Below are positions 21,715 through 35,284 of a stretch of 64,000 nucleotides of DNA, piece after piece. A program made the translations under genes and the position numbers. The stretch is from the NCBI RefSeq assembly GCF_040436345.1, contig NC_133233.1, positions 11,675,381 to 11,739,380 on the forward strand, read 5' to 3'. Each line of letters starts with the position of its first letter. Position 1 is the first letter of the stretch. The stretch comes from Pagrus major (taxonomy: Eukaryota; Chordata; Actinopteri; Spariformes; Sparidae). Below the pieces are notes generated by a model. The model was not told the origin of the DNA and searched no databases. It was given only the letters and a program-made list of their open reading frames with translations.

Positions 21715-22000
21715 CATCTCAGTGGCAAACATTACACTTTTATCCCACTACATTTATTTTAAAGCTTTATTTAGTTTAGTTAGTGTTAGCCCTACTGGTT
21801 ACTTTACGTAAAGTAAATGTATATTTTATATCAATAATCTAAAATTGTAGCTAGGTTATATTATTATAGGTTCAGCCACCCAGAAGTATATACAGTTATT
21901 AAAATGAGTACATCCTTTACCTGCTGCAGCCCTAAAGTTACAAACACATTAATGCATCAATTGTTTTAATTCGAGAATATACATACGTTTATTATTCTGA
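21715..22000 (+). repeat. Fragment of a widespread fish repeat (CACTACATTTATTT type)
   Basis: Successive words (TTATCCCACTACATTTATTT, GCTTTATTTAGTT, ATGAGTACATCCTTTACC, CACATTAATGCATCAAT) follow a percomorph interspersed repeat as I remember it. It has no coding capacity; the class is unknown. Confidence 0.45.
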
Positions 22001-22181
22001 TATGGACCATTTGTTTATTCAATCATGAAAACGAAGACCATGTGTTTATGTAGTGTGTTGAAGCACATGAAATCAGTCAATGAAGACCACTGCAGACGAT
22101 GTTAGCGCAGTCAGCCACTCAGATGAGTGCTGCACATGTAGTTTTTTCCTTCCTGTTAAATCATTAATTCTTCATATTACT

Positions 22182-22218
22182 TAACAGGTCCGAGCACGGA
22201 CCGGTCATGGACCTGTTA
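22182..22218. repeat. Short perfect hairpin
   Basis: TAACAGGTCC (22182-22191) pairs with GGACCTGTTA (22209-22218) around a 17 nt centre that itself contains GGACCGGTC-like symmetry. No function is assigned. Confidence 0.5.
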
Positions 22219-25200
22219 GGGCCCTGTCATGGAGGAACGAAAAGTTTTAAGAGGCTTCATCTGTACCATCATGAATAGTTGTTTGATTTATAACAACTTC
22301 TAACCTGTTAATTATAAAATTTTCTTGAAACAACATCATTACATTGTGACAACATGAGATGAACGTGCATTAACCCATTTCAAAAGTGCCCAGCTGCATG
22401 AGAAATCTAGATTAGGGAAGTACCAGACAGGCGGTTTGAACCCCCAAGGACGACCCATGGGGGTCCATTGTCTTCCTCTAATTTAGTCAGCGACAGGCAG
22501 GATGCAGGCCAGTGGTCAAACCAAACTGCATTATCTGTGTGTATACACAACAAATCTCCACAGGACCTTTAGCCCAAACACAAGATAAATCCAAACATCC
22601 TTCCCAAGAACTGCAATACAGTAAAAAGAGAGAGGGGGTTGAAGCTGAGTGAGGATCTATTCTAGGATCCTATTTAGGACAGTGTATAAGTCCTTCACAT
22701 CCCTGTACATGTTACCTAAAACTATAATAATCAGAAATAGTGGAGTGTATGGTGCATAGCTGTACATAACTGGGATAATGACACTGTCAGTCACTCTTTC
22801 ATTCTTTCAGTGAGGCTGTATAAAATGATGCTGGCAGAGCATCAGTGCAAGGCCATGTGAGAATTCAAATCTCACTAATTAAAGTGACGAAGAGGACAAG
22901 ATGTAATGGCTTCCTGTGGAGTACCTTTCACTTTGTCTGCTTCAGTTCAGTGTGACTGAGCTTAGAGAAAGTGAGGTTGACCTACTATTCAGGGAGTAAG
23001 TGACAAGTAACATAATAGGAGGGATACACATTGAATACAGTATCTGGTAAAATAACCTCAAAGCAATCCGTATTTTCTATCATCATCTGTTTACCCCTGT
23101 TGAGCTATATGAAACAACAGGTAATACACATTTTTTGTTACTGCAGACAAATAGTGTGCCAGTTGGATAGCGGAACAAGGTAACCAGAGGGTCAGCCTGG
23201 GTGGTAAATCCATGCATATTCAGCTTTTGTGATCTTTGACCCAGGAATTTGTGGCATTGACTAATATCAAGCCTTAACGGCGATGACCTTTGGGGGAACA
23301 GAGAGTCTTAAAGCTGGGAAGCTGTCACACCATCTTATCCACCCAGTTTCATTGACCTTCCTCTGTCGGAGTACTTACTGCTCCACAACAGAGACATGGT
23401 TTACACACTGCACTAAGGAGACAAAACTCCATTATACAAATACTCATTTCAATAACCTACGTGAACTTATTTTACTGTTAGTGACCAACCTAAGCTAATG
23501 AGTTTGGTAACTGGCTGTTAGCAAACCTGCGTCATTTTCCCTCATTTTATTAAATGAAGCGGACAGTGAACAGAAAAGGGAGAAAATTGAGCGAATCTAC
23601 TATAATTGAAAAGTGCTAGTCCTGCCTGCTAGCATGTCAGTGGTTAGCATGACAGCTATTTTGTGAAGACGCGCTTTATTCCACTGTTCCACTCTCTGGT
23701 GTATGAAACAAAAACAAAACCTCTTAAACGTGTTAGTATGTGACCGTCTTTTCCTTAGTGGAATGCTGTTGTTAGCCTGCTAGCTATGTTAGCTCCAGTA
23801 GCTCATACATTGTCCAAGATCAAACTAGCCGAGGCTACTTCTAGTCCTGCTGACATTATGCAAGTAAATTATGCTTTGCCAATTTTTGTGTGACTGTGGC
23901 ACTGGAAGCAGAAGACAGCAAGTATGAAGTGGCTCCAAAGACAGGGAGGGACATGGTACAAGCTTACTGATGGGAGAGGAACAAATAATGAGTTGCACTT
24001 TGTGTTTCAAAGGGAGGGAAGCAGGAACATGTATGAAAGGACGAGAGTCAAGAAGTAGCATAAATGAAGGAGGAAAGAAAGAATTATTGGCCTCTCTTAT
24101 TTATGATACCTTTACCAAACTTCCTGCCTGCCAAAAATGGTCACTGGTGTTTTCTAAAATTGATTTAACTTAAAATCTGAGACAATTCCACGTAAGATTA
24201 TTGATAAGGATGACATAATCATGTGTCAGCTCTTCATGACAACAGTTTAAACTGTGTTGTAAACCTGAGCATTGAGCATCCCAGACTAAAAATCCACTTC
24301 CATAGCAGGTACAGTCATCACTTTTATAAGAAATATTCATTTTAGAATAACTGACATGCTTTATGCCTGTATGCTGGTGAAAAACAGCTTCGGGATATTT
24401 TCAGGACAAGCGTAAAACGTTTGTAATAAGATTTCTGTGAAGTTGTAGGCTACTAAAGACAGAGGAAAGACAACCCCGGCAGTGTGAACTCAGAGTGTTT
24501 ACCATTCACTCTGAGCTTGTTGAGTTTAACATGATAAATGAACATTAAAACAAGGATAAAAGATAAACATGACTGTCACAGAGACAAGGTCATTAGCAGT
24601 TTTGACCCTCAGACCGGAGAATCTGCGTCATGCCTTGTGACAATCGTTACTCACTTGGATGAAGGAAGCCAATCAACATGCTGGCAGACAGGAGCTTTGT
24701 TTATCTTATTGCAGTATAATGTTGGCCCCCAGCTGTATTTTTCCACTCTTATTTCCTGTTCCCAACAACAAGATAACGAGGATTTTATGTTGCATCGTCT
24801 GCAGTGACCGAGGTCCTTTATGATGTGAAAGGCGAAGCAAGGTCAGGAAAAATCTTTCCATCTTGTGTTGTTGAAAACAGTTTCAGGCTGCTTTCATGGA
24901 GTTTAACCGGTACCATACGCACAAATTATGGTGCTTATAGACAGATAGTTTCTCAGAAATAAACTTTTCAGCTCTGTGCAGCTGCAAGTCACAGCTCATT
25001 GTTTATACATGTCTGCAAATTTAAATTTTTAAAAGAAGCTAAAAACTGCTCCACAGCAGCATACTAACCAAGATAAAAGGAGCTTCTGAAGGCTGATAAA
25101 TCGCTCTGTTGGCAGCAGAAAGTGGATTCTTGGAAGCACGCGGTGCTGCCATGACACTTCCTGAAGCTCAGGACATTTGAGATTTGTTTTAAAACGCTGG

Positions 25201-26115
25201 AATGAGACATTTGTGTTCACACATCACAACCATCTGTCAGACACTGAAGCTAAAATGTGATTCATTATAGAACAAAAGGATTTTTTTAGTTATTCATGAC
25301 CCTGATGTATTCATATTCTGGAAGTAAATTACACTATCACAGTAACAAAAACCACAAGACTGAGTAAATATAACAGCACCAGCTGTTGCAGCAGCAGACA
25401 TTAACAGAAGCCTTCGGACAGAACAAGACCATTTATGTCATTTGCTATTTTTCTCTCTTGTTTCGCTGAATACGAATGGAGAACAGCTAAAAATGCTGTA
25501 ATTTGACAGAATAGCAGAATATTTAAACATTGCTCATATTTCAACAGTTTTATATTCACAAATTGGTTTATATCTTGTATTGTAGTTATTTTAAGATATA
25601 CCAGTGGCTTCTGTTAATGAATCTCAGTGTACAGAAGGAATCTGGAGGCACAGAAAGGTTGTTGTGCAGTGAAGATTCAAACTTTATCTGAGAATAATCA
25701 ATACTGCAGATGGGTGGGTGGTAATTACTACAAGACAGGTAGTTATAGAAGTTATAGATATCACGTTTAGAGAGTCCATCCTTTAAACTATTAATTTTTC
25801 CCGTCTGTAGTCTTGTTACACTGCCTCAAACTGTGTTTGCTCAATAATAAACTGCTGGCCTGTTTTCACACTCTGTTAGAGGGAAACATAATAGTAGTGT
25901 TTCTTTGCCAGGAACACTTCTAAGCCATTTAGCTTTCAGGAAAGAGAAAATGGGGACATGGCGTACTGATCGAATTTGGCATTTCTTTGTCAGGTATCAG
26001 CAGGTTATGATTGAGCTTAAAGCAATGGTGACCTGTGACGCTTGTTACTTTACAAGAAAGAGTCTCAGACATGTAATGGACTGCACTGCATGCATACATG
26101 TATATACACTATATG
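22219..26115. other. Non-coding stretch, no feature seen
   Basis: 3.9 kb without a supported exon, RNA or repeat that I can name. Confidence 0.4.
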
Positions 26116-26119
26116 CAAC

Positions 26120-26760
26120 CTCTCAAATACAGCACCTTGGTCAGTGTCCTAAAGCGTCAGATGACAACACTCTACCCCTCTAGCGTCAGTTTTGCACATG
26201 AATGGTGCAGTGCTCAAATTAGCAATAGTATGTACTGTGCAACATCCGGTTGCAGGTCACATATTATCACATATTTTGACTTTTGGCCTGTTACTAGTGT
26301 TGTGAAATGGTTGCAGTTTGAATAGGTTTCAGCAGAAAACAAACTTGGTTAGGTTTAGACACAAAACTACTTTGTTGTCCACTGTACAGATTGTAAAGCC
26401 TACTGAGATAATGTGATTGTGATTTTGGGCTATATAAATAAAATTGATTTGATTTGATTAGTTGAAGCACAAATCTACTTGTTAAGGTTTAGAAAATGTT
26501 GTACTTTCAGTTAAAATAACAACATTCCGTCACAAAATGTACATAAAGGAAGTTACACAAAGTGACATGAATGTATGTTTGTATGTTTGTATGTATGTTA
26601 CTTATGTTACGTCATTTCAGCATGTTACTTATGTAACATTACTTTAAAACAAGTCACTCTTGACTTTTGGCCACACTTCAGAGATGAACCTCAGTCTCCT
26701 GGAGGAAAGTCATGTGTATGACCCGTCCAACCACCCTACAGCTTCAAACAGAGAAGCATA
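26120..26760 (+). repeat. TTGGTTAGGTTTAGG repeat family, near-complete copy A, with an L2 tail nested inside
   Basis: From left to right: an end with CTCAAATACAGCACCTTGGT, CTACCCCTCTAGCGTCAG, the core unit AACTTGGTTAGGTTTAGACA, ATGTTAC/ACTTATG-rich DNA, then CAGTCTCCTGGAGGAAAG and TGTATGACCCGTCCAACCAC. The complement of the copy at 55431-55967 has the same landmarks in the same order, so this is one dispersed element with defined ends. No coding sequence. Confidence 0.6.
26377..26460 (+). mobile_element. Very short L2 3' tail nested in the repeat copy
   Basis: GGGCTATATAAATAAAATTG then TTTGATTTGATT is the L2 ending. It interrupts the repeat array: the unit resumes right after with GTTGAAGCACAAATCTACTT. 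About 80 bp, extremely 5'-truncated. Confidence 0.6.
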
Positions 26761-29700
26761 AGCCACTGACCAAGCCATATATGGCACATTGGGAGGGAGA
26801 ACAGGCTGATATATGAGCATGTGGTGAAATGTCTATTACCTGCAACTCCACACACATGAACATGAACAAAACTGTCCGTAGACTTCCTCTGACCATGGCA
26901 GCTTCTCCCCTGTGGGTTCACAATGATCCCAGCCTCATGACAGATTCTTTCAGTATCACATCAAAATGATCTCTCTCTCTGCTGGATCTTATGCAAAACC
27001 ACACAGCCCACCTCCTTGTGTCCTGCATGTCACTGACTCCACTGGGGTGATGGGCAGTCACCATGGCAACTTAAAGCACACAGTGATTGCAGTCTGACTG
27101 ACCCATTTCTTTCCTGGGTGAGTGGTTTCAGCCACGAGTGTCACCCCTAGCACTCAATTGCAATACGTAAAATGCACCATTTAAGATTTCTATTCAGGTA
27201 CAAGTGCTCAAAATGTTACAATTATTTAAATGGAATAAAAAATACATTTGTGAGGAGTATTGTGAAGTGTTGCACGTCCTTGGAGAGAAAAAATCACTTT
27301 AGAATTTTTTGTTCAGCAGCTATAAAAGAAACTTCTGAAGGGATTTTTTATTTATTTTTTTGCATGAATGAACTTCAGCTGCTCACTTGCTTACGATGTG
27401 TTTTCCGGAATTAAGGTACTCTGTTAAATCTAAACCATAGTTACATTTTATTTTCAGTTTAATTTAAAGAGTGAACACCTGATCTTAACAAAATACATGT
27501 GATCCCAATCCCAATTAAAAAATGTTGTTTTAATAAAAGATTAAAACATGTGATTATTCATTTCAGCAACTTGTTATAGATATGGAGGGTTAAAGCTATA
27601 ATGCATGAAGCCATTTTCTAATAAAAGCCCCCCTCAAATATAAAATCGACATTAATTTCTCCCTCTGCACCTTTTGTAAGAAAGACGCACATTAAAATCA
27701 CATTAGCAATAGTTTTATGCATACAGAAACAAAACCACCTCATCTCAGTGTTTTTCCGTGCAAACACAATAACATCATGCAACATGGAAACAGACACTGC
27801 AGAAATGTACTGAGTTCGTACTGGCCTTTGAGATATCCTCGAGGGACAGATTCACCTTCCACTGCTTCACCTTCTGTGACACTCGGCTGTATCGCCTCTC
27901 CTCCGTGTTGATGGTTCAATATAAAGACTTGAGAGCTATAAGGGCATGTTGCCTGGGGGGCGAGGGGGTCTGCAGGACAGATGAACGCAAGCCCATACTT
28001 CCAGCCGACGGCCTACCTGCTCCCATGTGCATTCACGGCACGTTGTTTTCACCAAGTAGACTTTTTGTGTTTGTGTTAGTGTGAGCTGTAGCAGGTCAGC
28101 ACAACCTATTCTGTGTATGTAACACATTGTGTGCATAGCAGACTGACTGTCAGAGCAGCCCTGAAAGCCTTTAAAGGATACTAGTTGAAAAACCCACAGG
28201 CAGCTGCTGACATGTTGATTCTGACTCATGATGGCATTAATGTGTGCAGACACACAAACACACACTTTGCATCAAGCCTTTTAAAGTGGTGTGTGCACAC
28301 CGCTTTGTTACAGAGGCAATGTAAGACCTATGTACAGTACCATCCATCCATCTATTATTCCTAACTGTGTATCCTTTAGAGGTTAATGGGTGCTGAAGCC
28401 GCTCCTGGCTGACAATGGCAACCAAACCTATGTTATAAAATGTGTTGAATTGTGTAGTTACATTATCCCAAATGTTTCTGACAATATTCAAACCCAGAAA
28501 ATCCAGAACTTTAGTGGAAGTACCGGTGCATTTTATTTGGTCGCCTGTCACTATAAGTCAGAGAGTGAGGAAGAACACGTGAAGGGCGTTTAAGTTGGCA
28601 AAAATATGTTATATGAAACGTCCAACATTGCTTTAGGCCCACATTCACATAGAATTGTTCTGTTTATGAATTTTATTATATTTTTTTAGGGAAATACTTC
28701 ATCTTAGTCTCGTGTGTTGATCAGAGTTCTGATTAAAAGTGTGGGTGGGCCACAGAAGATTTTTTCTATTTCAAACTGTGTCAATCTTAAGTTTGGGCCT
28801 GTCTGCTCATGTTTTGAATAGATCTAAAATGTTGAGTTCTAACTAAATGATAAATATGAAAGCTTCAGTAGTTTTACAGGCTGCAGGCTATTAAACAAAA
28901 CAAACCTGTATACTGTGAGATAATGTCTGTTTCAAGAACTTTAAGGGCCCACTCACACACACACTAAGTGGTATCATATAGTGACCATTTAGCAACATAA
29001 CAGCTCTGGTTGCTAGGTAACAGCCGTTTAATGAGGCTTTTATTGGAGGGTAATAAGACAGGCAGCAGCTGAAGTGACAGTTGGATGTGTAATTGCTGTG
29101 AATTCTCACCTGAACTCTACTGAGATACAATGACGATGTTTACCTCTCCAGTAGACTTCATTTGTTGACCGATTCACTTTATGGTTCATGTGAATCACAA
29201 GGGTAATAGCTTTTCATGGAGTCCAAATCACTTATGCAACTCTGAACATTTATTCTTTTTCCACTAAGTAAAGTAATAAAAGACTACTTTTGTATATTTA
29301 TGATTTCACAAAAGGAGTCAATTTGTAGGTACTTTATAAAAAGTCTTTAGGATTTGATGGTCTACAGGGCACAAGGTCAGACTGAGTCGTTGCATGGAGG
29401 GTTTCAACCATAAAAAAGATACATCTCTAGCAGCAGAAGCAGTTTGTTGGAAAAATAAAAGACTTGGGTAATTGCAGGAGCAAGGACAGTGTCACAATTA
29501 CTGAACAGACAAACACAAAGAGAAACTCTTTGGCCTTTAAGCCTTGAGTTGGTCAGTCAGTCTATGTCTACCATCATCATTCTATTGACTTTCCCCTGTT
29601 ACTTCTATCACCATCATCAAGTCTAAATGTACATTTATGACCAAATCCTTGCAAAACTAAAGACATTCTGATCCCTTTTGTTTGTTTTGTCATCGTGTGC

Positions 29701-29845
29701 ATGTTTGCATGCTTACATTAGCATTTAACCCGAAGCACTGCTGGGCCTAAATACAGTCTCATTAACACATCTTCATATGTAAACAATTGAATAAGGTCGA
29801 TTGCCAGCAGCTTCCAAAACGAGATATATCACTGTTCCCAAAACA
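26761..29845. other. Non-coding stretch, no feature seen
   Basis: No supported gene. Open frames are short and isolated. Confidence 0.4.
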
Positions 29846-29849
29846 ACAT

Positions 29850-30310
29850 GACTGCTGCAGTGTACCAGCATCAGGCGTAACGAACTGTCATCGTACGGTC
29901 GCAGTTTGGTTATGTTTTAGGCAATAAAACTACTTGGTTAGGTTCCAGCACTTAAACTACTTTGTTAAGTTAAGGCAAAAAAGTACTTGTTAGGTTAAGG
30001 AACTAAAACCACTTGGTAAAACATAGTGGTTTGGCTTTGTATAAGTACGTTACTTCTGTAACACATGAAGCAACTTAATTATGTTTGTAAGTTAAAACAA
30101 CTATTGGTTAACTTCTGGTTTCACACTGGACATAAACAGAGGTCTCCTGAATAAAAGTCCTGTGCTTGTTTAACGTGACCGTCCATCCCTGTCCTCCTCC
30201 TTATATGGACTTTTCGCTCTTTATGCTACTTCTCCTGACATCCTCCTTTGCAGCTGTAATAATTACTACAGCAGCTAGAGGTCGCTGCTTAACAAGGAAC
30301 GTAAATATGG
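29850..30310 (+). repeat. TTGGTTAGGTTTAGG repeat family, copy B
   Basis: At least four degenerate core units (29905-30020) such as CTACTTGGTTAGGTTCCAGC. They are followed by GGTCTCCTGAATAAAAGTCC, GTGACCGTCCATCCC and GTAATAATTACTACAGCAGC, then CTAGAGGTC. The complement of 53040-53250 shows the same right-hand words. Confidence 0.6.
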
Positions 30311-30406
30311 GTCCTAACAAACTAATTTAATAATCAACCTATATAGTCGTTTTTCTGATGAAGACAGGCTGACAGCTGTGGACCCTTTTTATCAAATGTT
30401 ACTGAC

Positions 30407-30705
30407 AGTGGTGGCCTAAAGGTTAGAGAAGCAAGCTTGTGTCTGGTCACTGGTTCAAATCCCCGGACTGGCAGGATAAATCTGGGTGGGGAGAGTGGAA
30501 GGCAGCCCTTGCTCCACCCTCATTACCACCACTTAGGTGCCCCTGAGCAAGACCCTTAATCCCGATTGCTCCAGTAGAGCTGCTCAGTAGGCAACAGATC
30601 AGACTGTGTTTGTACTGCGTAGCTTCCAGGTGTTAGCGCGTAACTGATTGTGATCAGTACGTTCCTGATATGAACCCTGAATAAGTAAAGGTTGGAAAAA
30701 AGTGA
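30407..30705 (+). mobile_element. tRNA-derived SINE
   Basis: Pol III box A TGGCCTAAAGG (30412-30422) and box B GGTTCAAATCC (30452-30462) are at tRNA-like spacing. The body contains GCCCCTGAGCAAGACCCTTA, a common fish SINE word. The tRNA-like head does not fold as a functional tRNA. The end is A-rich near 30700. Confidence 0.75.
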
Positions 30706-31594
30706 AACAGAAAAACGCCTACTATTGATTCACTATGACAAAATAACCTCTCAATAAATAGCTAATATGCAGTCATGTTTTAATATATGTTATAAAACAT
30801 GTACAAGCAGTTGTGTAAGAACTGCACTGGAAATAATGTTACCAAAATTCTTTCACAAAAGTTTTTTTTTAATATAACCTCAGTGCTGTAATGAAAAGGG
30901 GGAACATCGACAGACTGGTTAGAAAGGATTCTGGGTTTTTATTCTCAGCCTGTCTCTACTTATTTTTACCTGCCCAGCCACATCCATCACTGTGATGTTA
31001 CATAACAAGTGAAGCAGATTTCTTAAAAAAAAAAACTCCTTACAGCTTCAGGCAACCTCTTCATGTGGTGTGATGGGATTATTTTCTGGGGTTCAGCATG
31101 ACTCATCCAAATCTCTGTCCTCCCTCGGTTACTGTTCCTGTCTCCTGCTTCTGATCCAGTCGGTGAGCCTCCTTGTCGACAGGAAGTTAAGTTTGTGATA
31201 TGAATGAATGACTCGTTTAGTGACATGCTCATAAATCAAACTACCCCTGCATACCACAATGAGTTTGTTTTCATTCTTTGCCTGGATGTACATTTTAAAA
31301 AAAGCTCCAGGAGATACTGTAAGGGGGCTGATGATGTCAGAGGAAATCCTGTTTAGAGACAGTTCAGCTGGTTTACTGGTGCATTGTGGGAGGTCACACG
31401 GTAAGTGAAAACATGAGGAAGAGCGTAATAATAATATGCAGCATGAAATATTTACACGAGAGAGAATAATAAATCTGCTGCTCAGGTGTGTGTGTGTGTT
31501 TGTGTCAGCCTGCAACTGTGAGTGTGTGCATGGATGGACTATGCATATTATTTAAATACACGTCAGCAAGAATGAGTTTCAAACTGATTATTAG

Positions 31595-31596
<2 letters not shown>
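30706..31596. other. Non-coding stretch, no feature seen
   Basis: No supported gene. Confidence 0.4.

Positions 31597-31642
<46 letters not shown>
31597..31642. repeat. (TG)n microsatellite
   Basis: About 23 uninterrupted TG units. Confidence 0.95.
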
Positions 31643-31646
<4 letters not shown>

Positions 31647-31980
31647 TGTGAGAATGGGTGTAAACAGGAAGACTAAGCTGGAGGGAGCTCTGCTTTTAGA
31701 AAAAGGGCTCTTTTGAATCCACTTTTGTACTCGCAGCGGCAGGATGCAACACCCAGAATACAACAAGGCACAAACACGTCACCGGAAAAGTGAAACCGAC
31801 TTCTGAGGTTACAAATACCTCCGAGATGCACTTGTGTGTCTCCATAAAGAACATAAAACACTTCCTACTGACAAATTTTATGTCATTCATGAACTTATTT
31901 ACATATTTCTTTGACTTGGAATGAGGAGCATAATCTTTGGATATTTACTCAGGTGCCAGGCTAAGAAAAGATTTAAGGGG

Positions 31981-32030
31981 AATAGTTCTAATCTGTTTTC
32001 TTGCCGAGAGTTGAATGAGAAGATTGCGGG
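31981..32030 (+). repeat. Fragment of the palindromic foldback MITE
   Basis: TTTTCTTGCCGAGAGTTGAA followed by TGAGAAGATTG matches the arm start of the foldback element seen at 44040-44505 (TTTCTTGTCAAGAGTTAAAT...). Confidence 0.5.
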
Positions 32031-32159
32031 CACTTTCACATCATCTTAATACAAATTTAATTTCCCAAAAAGTTTTTTGTCGGCCTGCCATCCAAGTAAA
32101 TATCTTAAGATCATGCTCCTTATTCTCCGTTAAAACCGAAAAACATGATCCCCTCAAAA

Positions 32160-32425
32160 AAATATGGTGGCTCAGTGTTTAGCACTGATGCCTCAGAGAA
32201 GAGGGTCCTCGGTCTGATTCCCAGCTGTCTGGAGTCTGCATGTTCTCCACGTGCTCCACCATCAGAACGTGTACATCAGGTTGATTTCCCTGTCAGTGCC
32301 CCTGACCAAGACACCGGCGTAGCACTTGAGCCGGTCCCCAGGGGCTGTACGGTGGCTGCCCACAGCTCCTCAGGGATCAGTCTGACTCAGCGGATGCAGA
32401 CTGTGGGTATAAGCCTATTTTAGGT
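32160..32425 (+). mobile_element. tRNA-derived SINE, possibly composite
   Basis: Box A TGGCTCAGTGT (32168-32178) and box B GGTCTGATTCC (32211-32221) are followed by GGAGTCTGCATGTTCTCC, all typical of a fish tRNA-derived SINE. From about 32300 the sequence changes to GAGCCGGTCCCCAGGGGCTG and CTGCCCACAGCTCCTCAGGG, typical of a second SINE family, so two units may be fused. Confidence 0.65.
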
Positions 32426-33328
32426 CTCGTTTTACTCCTTTCCTTAATCTGTGTGTTACTGTTTTCAAAATCCCTGTTGCTACGGGAACAACAGCAACCT
32501 CCGAGCTAGCAACCTACACGGAAAAATTACCCTAACAGTACCTGATCACTTATTCAGATCACCCAGAAAACTATAATGAAAATGTTTTTTTGGCTCTTGA
32601 AAATGGTTCCCCCAAGTCTTACAGGTGGATCGCACTGCCTTTACCCTTGTTGAAAGAGAGAGAATGGAAAAGAGATCGGACAGGAAATGATCTGCTCTTC
32701 AGCTCTTGTGTGTATTCTCTTCATGTCTAGACATATTCTACTGATAGACACTGATTGACAACTGTAGTGAAACGCTGGCATGGTGTCGATATGACCGTCT
32801 GCAGGTCATTTTCAGGTCTATTTTTTCTGAGAACCACGCTTGTGTCGCAGCAGCCTCGCTTGACTCGCACATTAGTTGCCTACTCACGTCGGCAGTGTGT
32901 CTAGCCCCTAAGCAATCAAGGGTAGGTAACTTTGATACACCCCTGTTAGATTCACTCTTACAGAATTGAAACATCTCCTCAGACATCAGGCTGGGTCATG
33001 CCGGCCATGCTGATCTTCTCCTTTTATGTCTCAGTTCGCTCTGAGTACATGCAAACAGGCATAAAGAGTCAAATCAGCCTCCCATTGGTGGAAAAGTCAA
33101 TAACAAACCTCTGATTGGTTGAAATACTCTCTCAAAGCATTACAGGAAATCAAATATAGATAGCTAGAATTCGTCCGAATGGTTGAAGTGGAATATATTC
33201 ATAGAAGACATTCAGTATTGATTTATCATTGGATTTATTGTACAGATAATACTCAGGGATGGGTTTAAAGCAGGTAACACAGTTTCACTATCTTGTACTA
33301 GGTTTGATTGCATGTGACAAATAAAATG
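32426..33328. other. Non-coding stretch, no gene seen
   Basis: Nothing supported. The end, GCATGTGACAAATAAAATG (about 33310-33328) before the TTC repeat, resembles a LINE 3' tail. Confidence 0.35.
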
Positions 33329-33395
33329 TTTCTTCTTCTTCTTCTTCTTCTTTTTCTTCTTCTACTTCTTCTTCTTCTTCGTCTTTGTCTTCGTC
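33329..33395. repeat. (TTC)n microsatellite
   Basis: An imperfect CTT/TTC triplet run. It is polypurine/polypyrimidine, so it could adopt triplex DNA. Confidence 0.9.
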
Positions 33396-34563
33396 TGTCA
33401 CCGGAGCGTAGCATGAACACCTTACACAGGGGGAAACAGCTGGCCTGACTCCATCCATCTGAATACTGTAACTGAACAAAAGTCACGGGTTTGCTGCCAA
33501 GTGATTCTGTGAAAAATCCTGTCTCACGTTTCAGTTAACTGGCCTCCTTCCATTAAAATTTGACAGAAAGTTACAAGGCTGGTGGTAAATTAAATATAGC
33601 AAACGGTAACAATGCATAGTGATGCCTCTGCTATGCAAATTCACTGAGTCATGTGACGAGCCACTGATGATTATTTGTGCCAGTTTCATCTCATTCCCAT
33701 GAGCCGCGGGATTTTTCCACTTCAAAGAGTCCCACCAGGAACTGTGAAAGCTCCCACTAACAGGATATATCGTCAGCTGATTATTACTGTGTCCATTCAC
33801 AATGGCGGAGAAGTAACGAGATGATACTTATCCATGCTGGTGGAAGCAAGCAAACATCTGGCACCTGTAAATCTGTCAGAAGAGAACTTAATAAGATTTC
33901 TCTCAATGAGGCAGAAAGTCAGCAGAAGCCTGTGTATTTATCTTCAGCATGTTCTCTCTGATGTTTTCCTAAAGTCCTAAATCGAATACTTACTGCAGCG
34001 ACGACCCAGTTTTTAAACAGAAATCATTAAAATTTCATCTCATCTTTCATCTTCTGGAGTTTTACAGATTAAGAGTTGGGAATTTCTACATCGACATGCA
34101 TGCAGATTTACCCTCCAGTTGTAAGCGGATGTAGATTTCTTGTCTAATCGCGCATACATCATTTTTTATGGGGTTATTGCAGAGCACAGAGGGTCGGTCG
34201 GGGTCACAGTGTCAAACTGATTCAGCATCCTTCCAACCACCTCTTATCAGTGAGAACGATGAAAAAGCAACCTGGGAACAGAAGACACTTTGACACTGAA
34301 ACCTGTAAAACACACAGGAGGAAAATGTTAAAGACGGGATTCAAAAAACACATTGAATCTGAAACAGAGCCATGAATCCCCGGACCATAATAACGCTGTT
34401 ATTGGAAAAATGATGCAAGATGTTGCAAAAGTTAAATCCTTAAAGTGGCCCCCAGCCTGTGGATTTGGACACACGCAAACACGCTGTTGCAAAATTTTCA
34501 GCGCTTATCATGTGGCACAAATTAATTTAGTAATGGCACTGAGCAGTCTGTTCCAGCCAAGTA
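33396..34563. other. Non-coding stretch, no feature seen
   Basis: No supported gene. Confidence 0.4.
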
Positions 34564-34590
34564 TGTGTGTGTGTGTGTGTGTGTGTGTGT
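34564..34590. repeat. (TG)n microsatellite
   Basis: About 13 TG units, followed by a purine-rich GGA/GAG stretch to about 34735. Confidence 0.9.
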
Positions 34591-35284
34591 ATGACGGAGT
34601 CCAGCTGTGTGGTGACCCGGCCAGCAACGGGGGAGTCGGACAGAGGAGGGCAAAGGGATCACTGGGGAAGAGGCGAGACGAGGAGGGGGGAGGAAGAGGA
34701 GAAGAAAAATATGAGAAAGGTGAAAGCAGGAGAGAGTGATGAAAAAATGTCAACATCGGGTGATGAGGAACAAGCACTGAGGATGGTGAAACAAAGACGG
34801 AGGATCAAGAAAGGAGGCTGCAGTAGCCTCAAATGTTGGAGGACATTTTTGTTTTTTGAGGCTTTTCTGCCGCAGACCAGGGTTTGTGTCCAAGAGTCTA
34901 GAGAAATTTGTTCTCTAGTTATGTTATGAAAGTAAGTTAGTGTATGTAAAGGGCTCAATGTACCGCATGTGACAAAAAAGGGAGACCCCACATAGTCTAA
35001 ATAATGTCAAACGTTCAATGCGCAACCTTCAAGTCCATTAATGACCATAGTCATGAGTCATTGAAATGTAGCTGTTGCATTACATAGACCAAAACCCATG
35101 ACTGTATAAGAGAACGCATCAGATGGTGTTAGGAAAGCAGATATAACTTGAGCTCTTGGGGTTAATGGCACGTGTCAATACCCCTTTACTAGATCGAATT
35201 TACTCACATGCTTTGCTGCACCTACTTGATATATACAGTCCTCGACATGATGCAAATCATAGTAATCAGGCTCTGTCTGTTATA

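Noticed and set aside
30412..30485. tRNA gene
   Set aside because: It has boxes A and B but no tRNA cloverleaf, and it continues into a SINE body.
34353..34991. Three overlapping open frames of 110-128 codons
   Set aside because: They run through a TG microsatellite and a GGA/GAG purine tract. No splice sites or domains.
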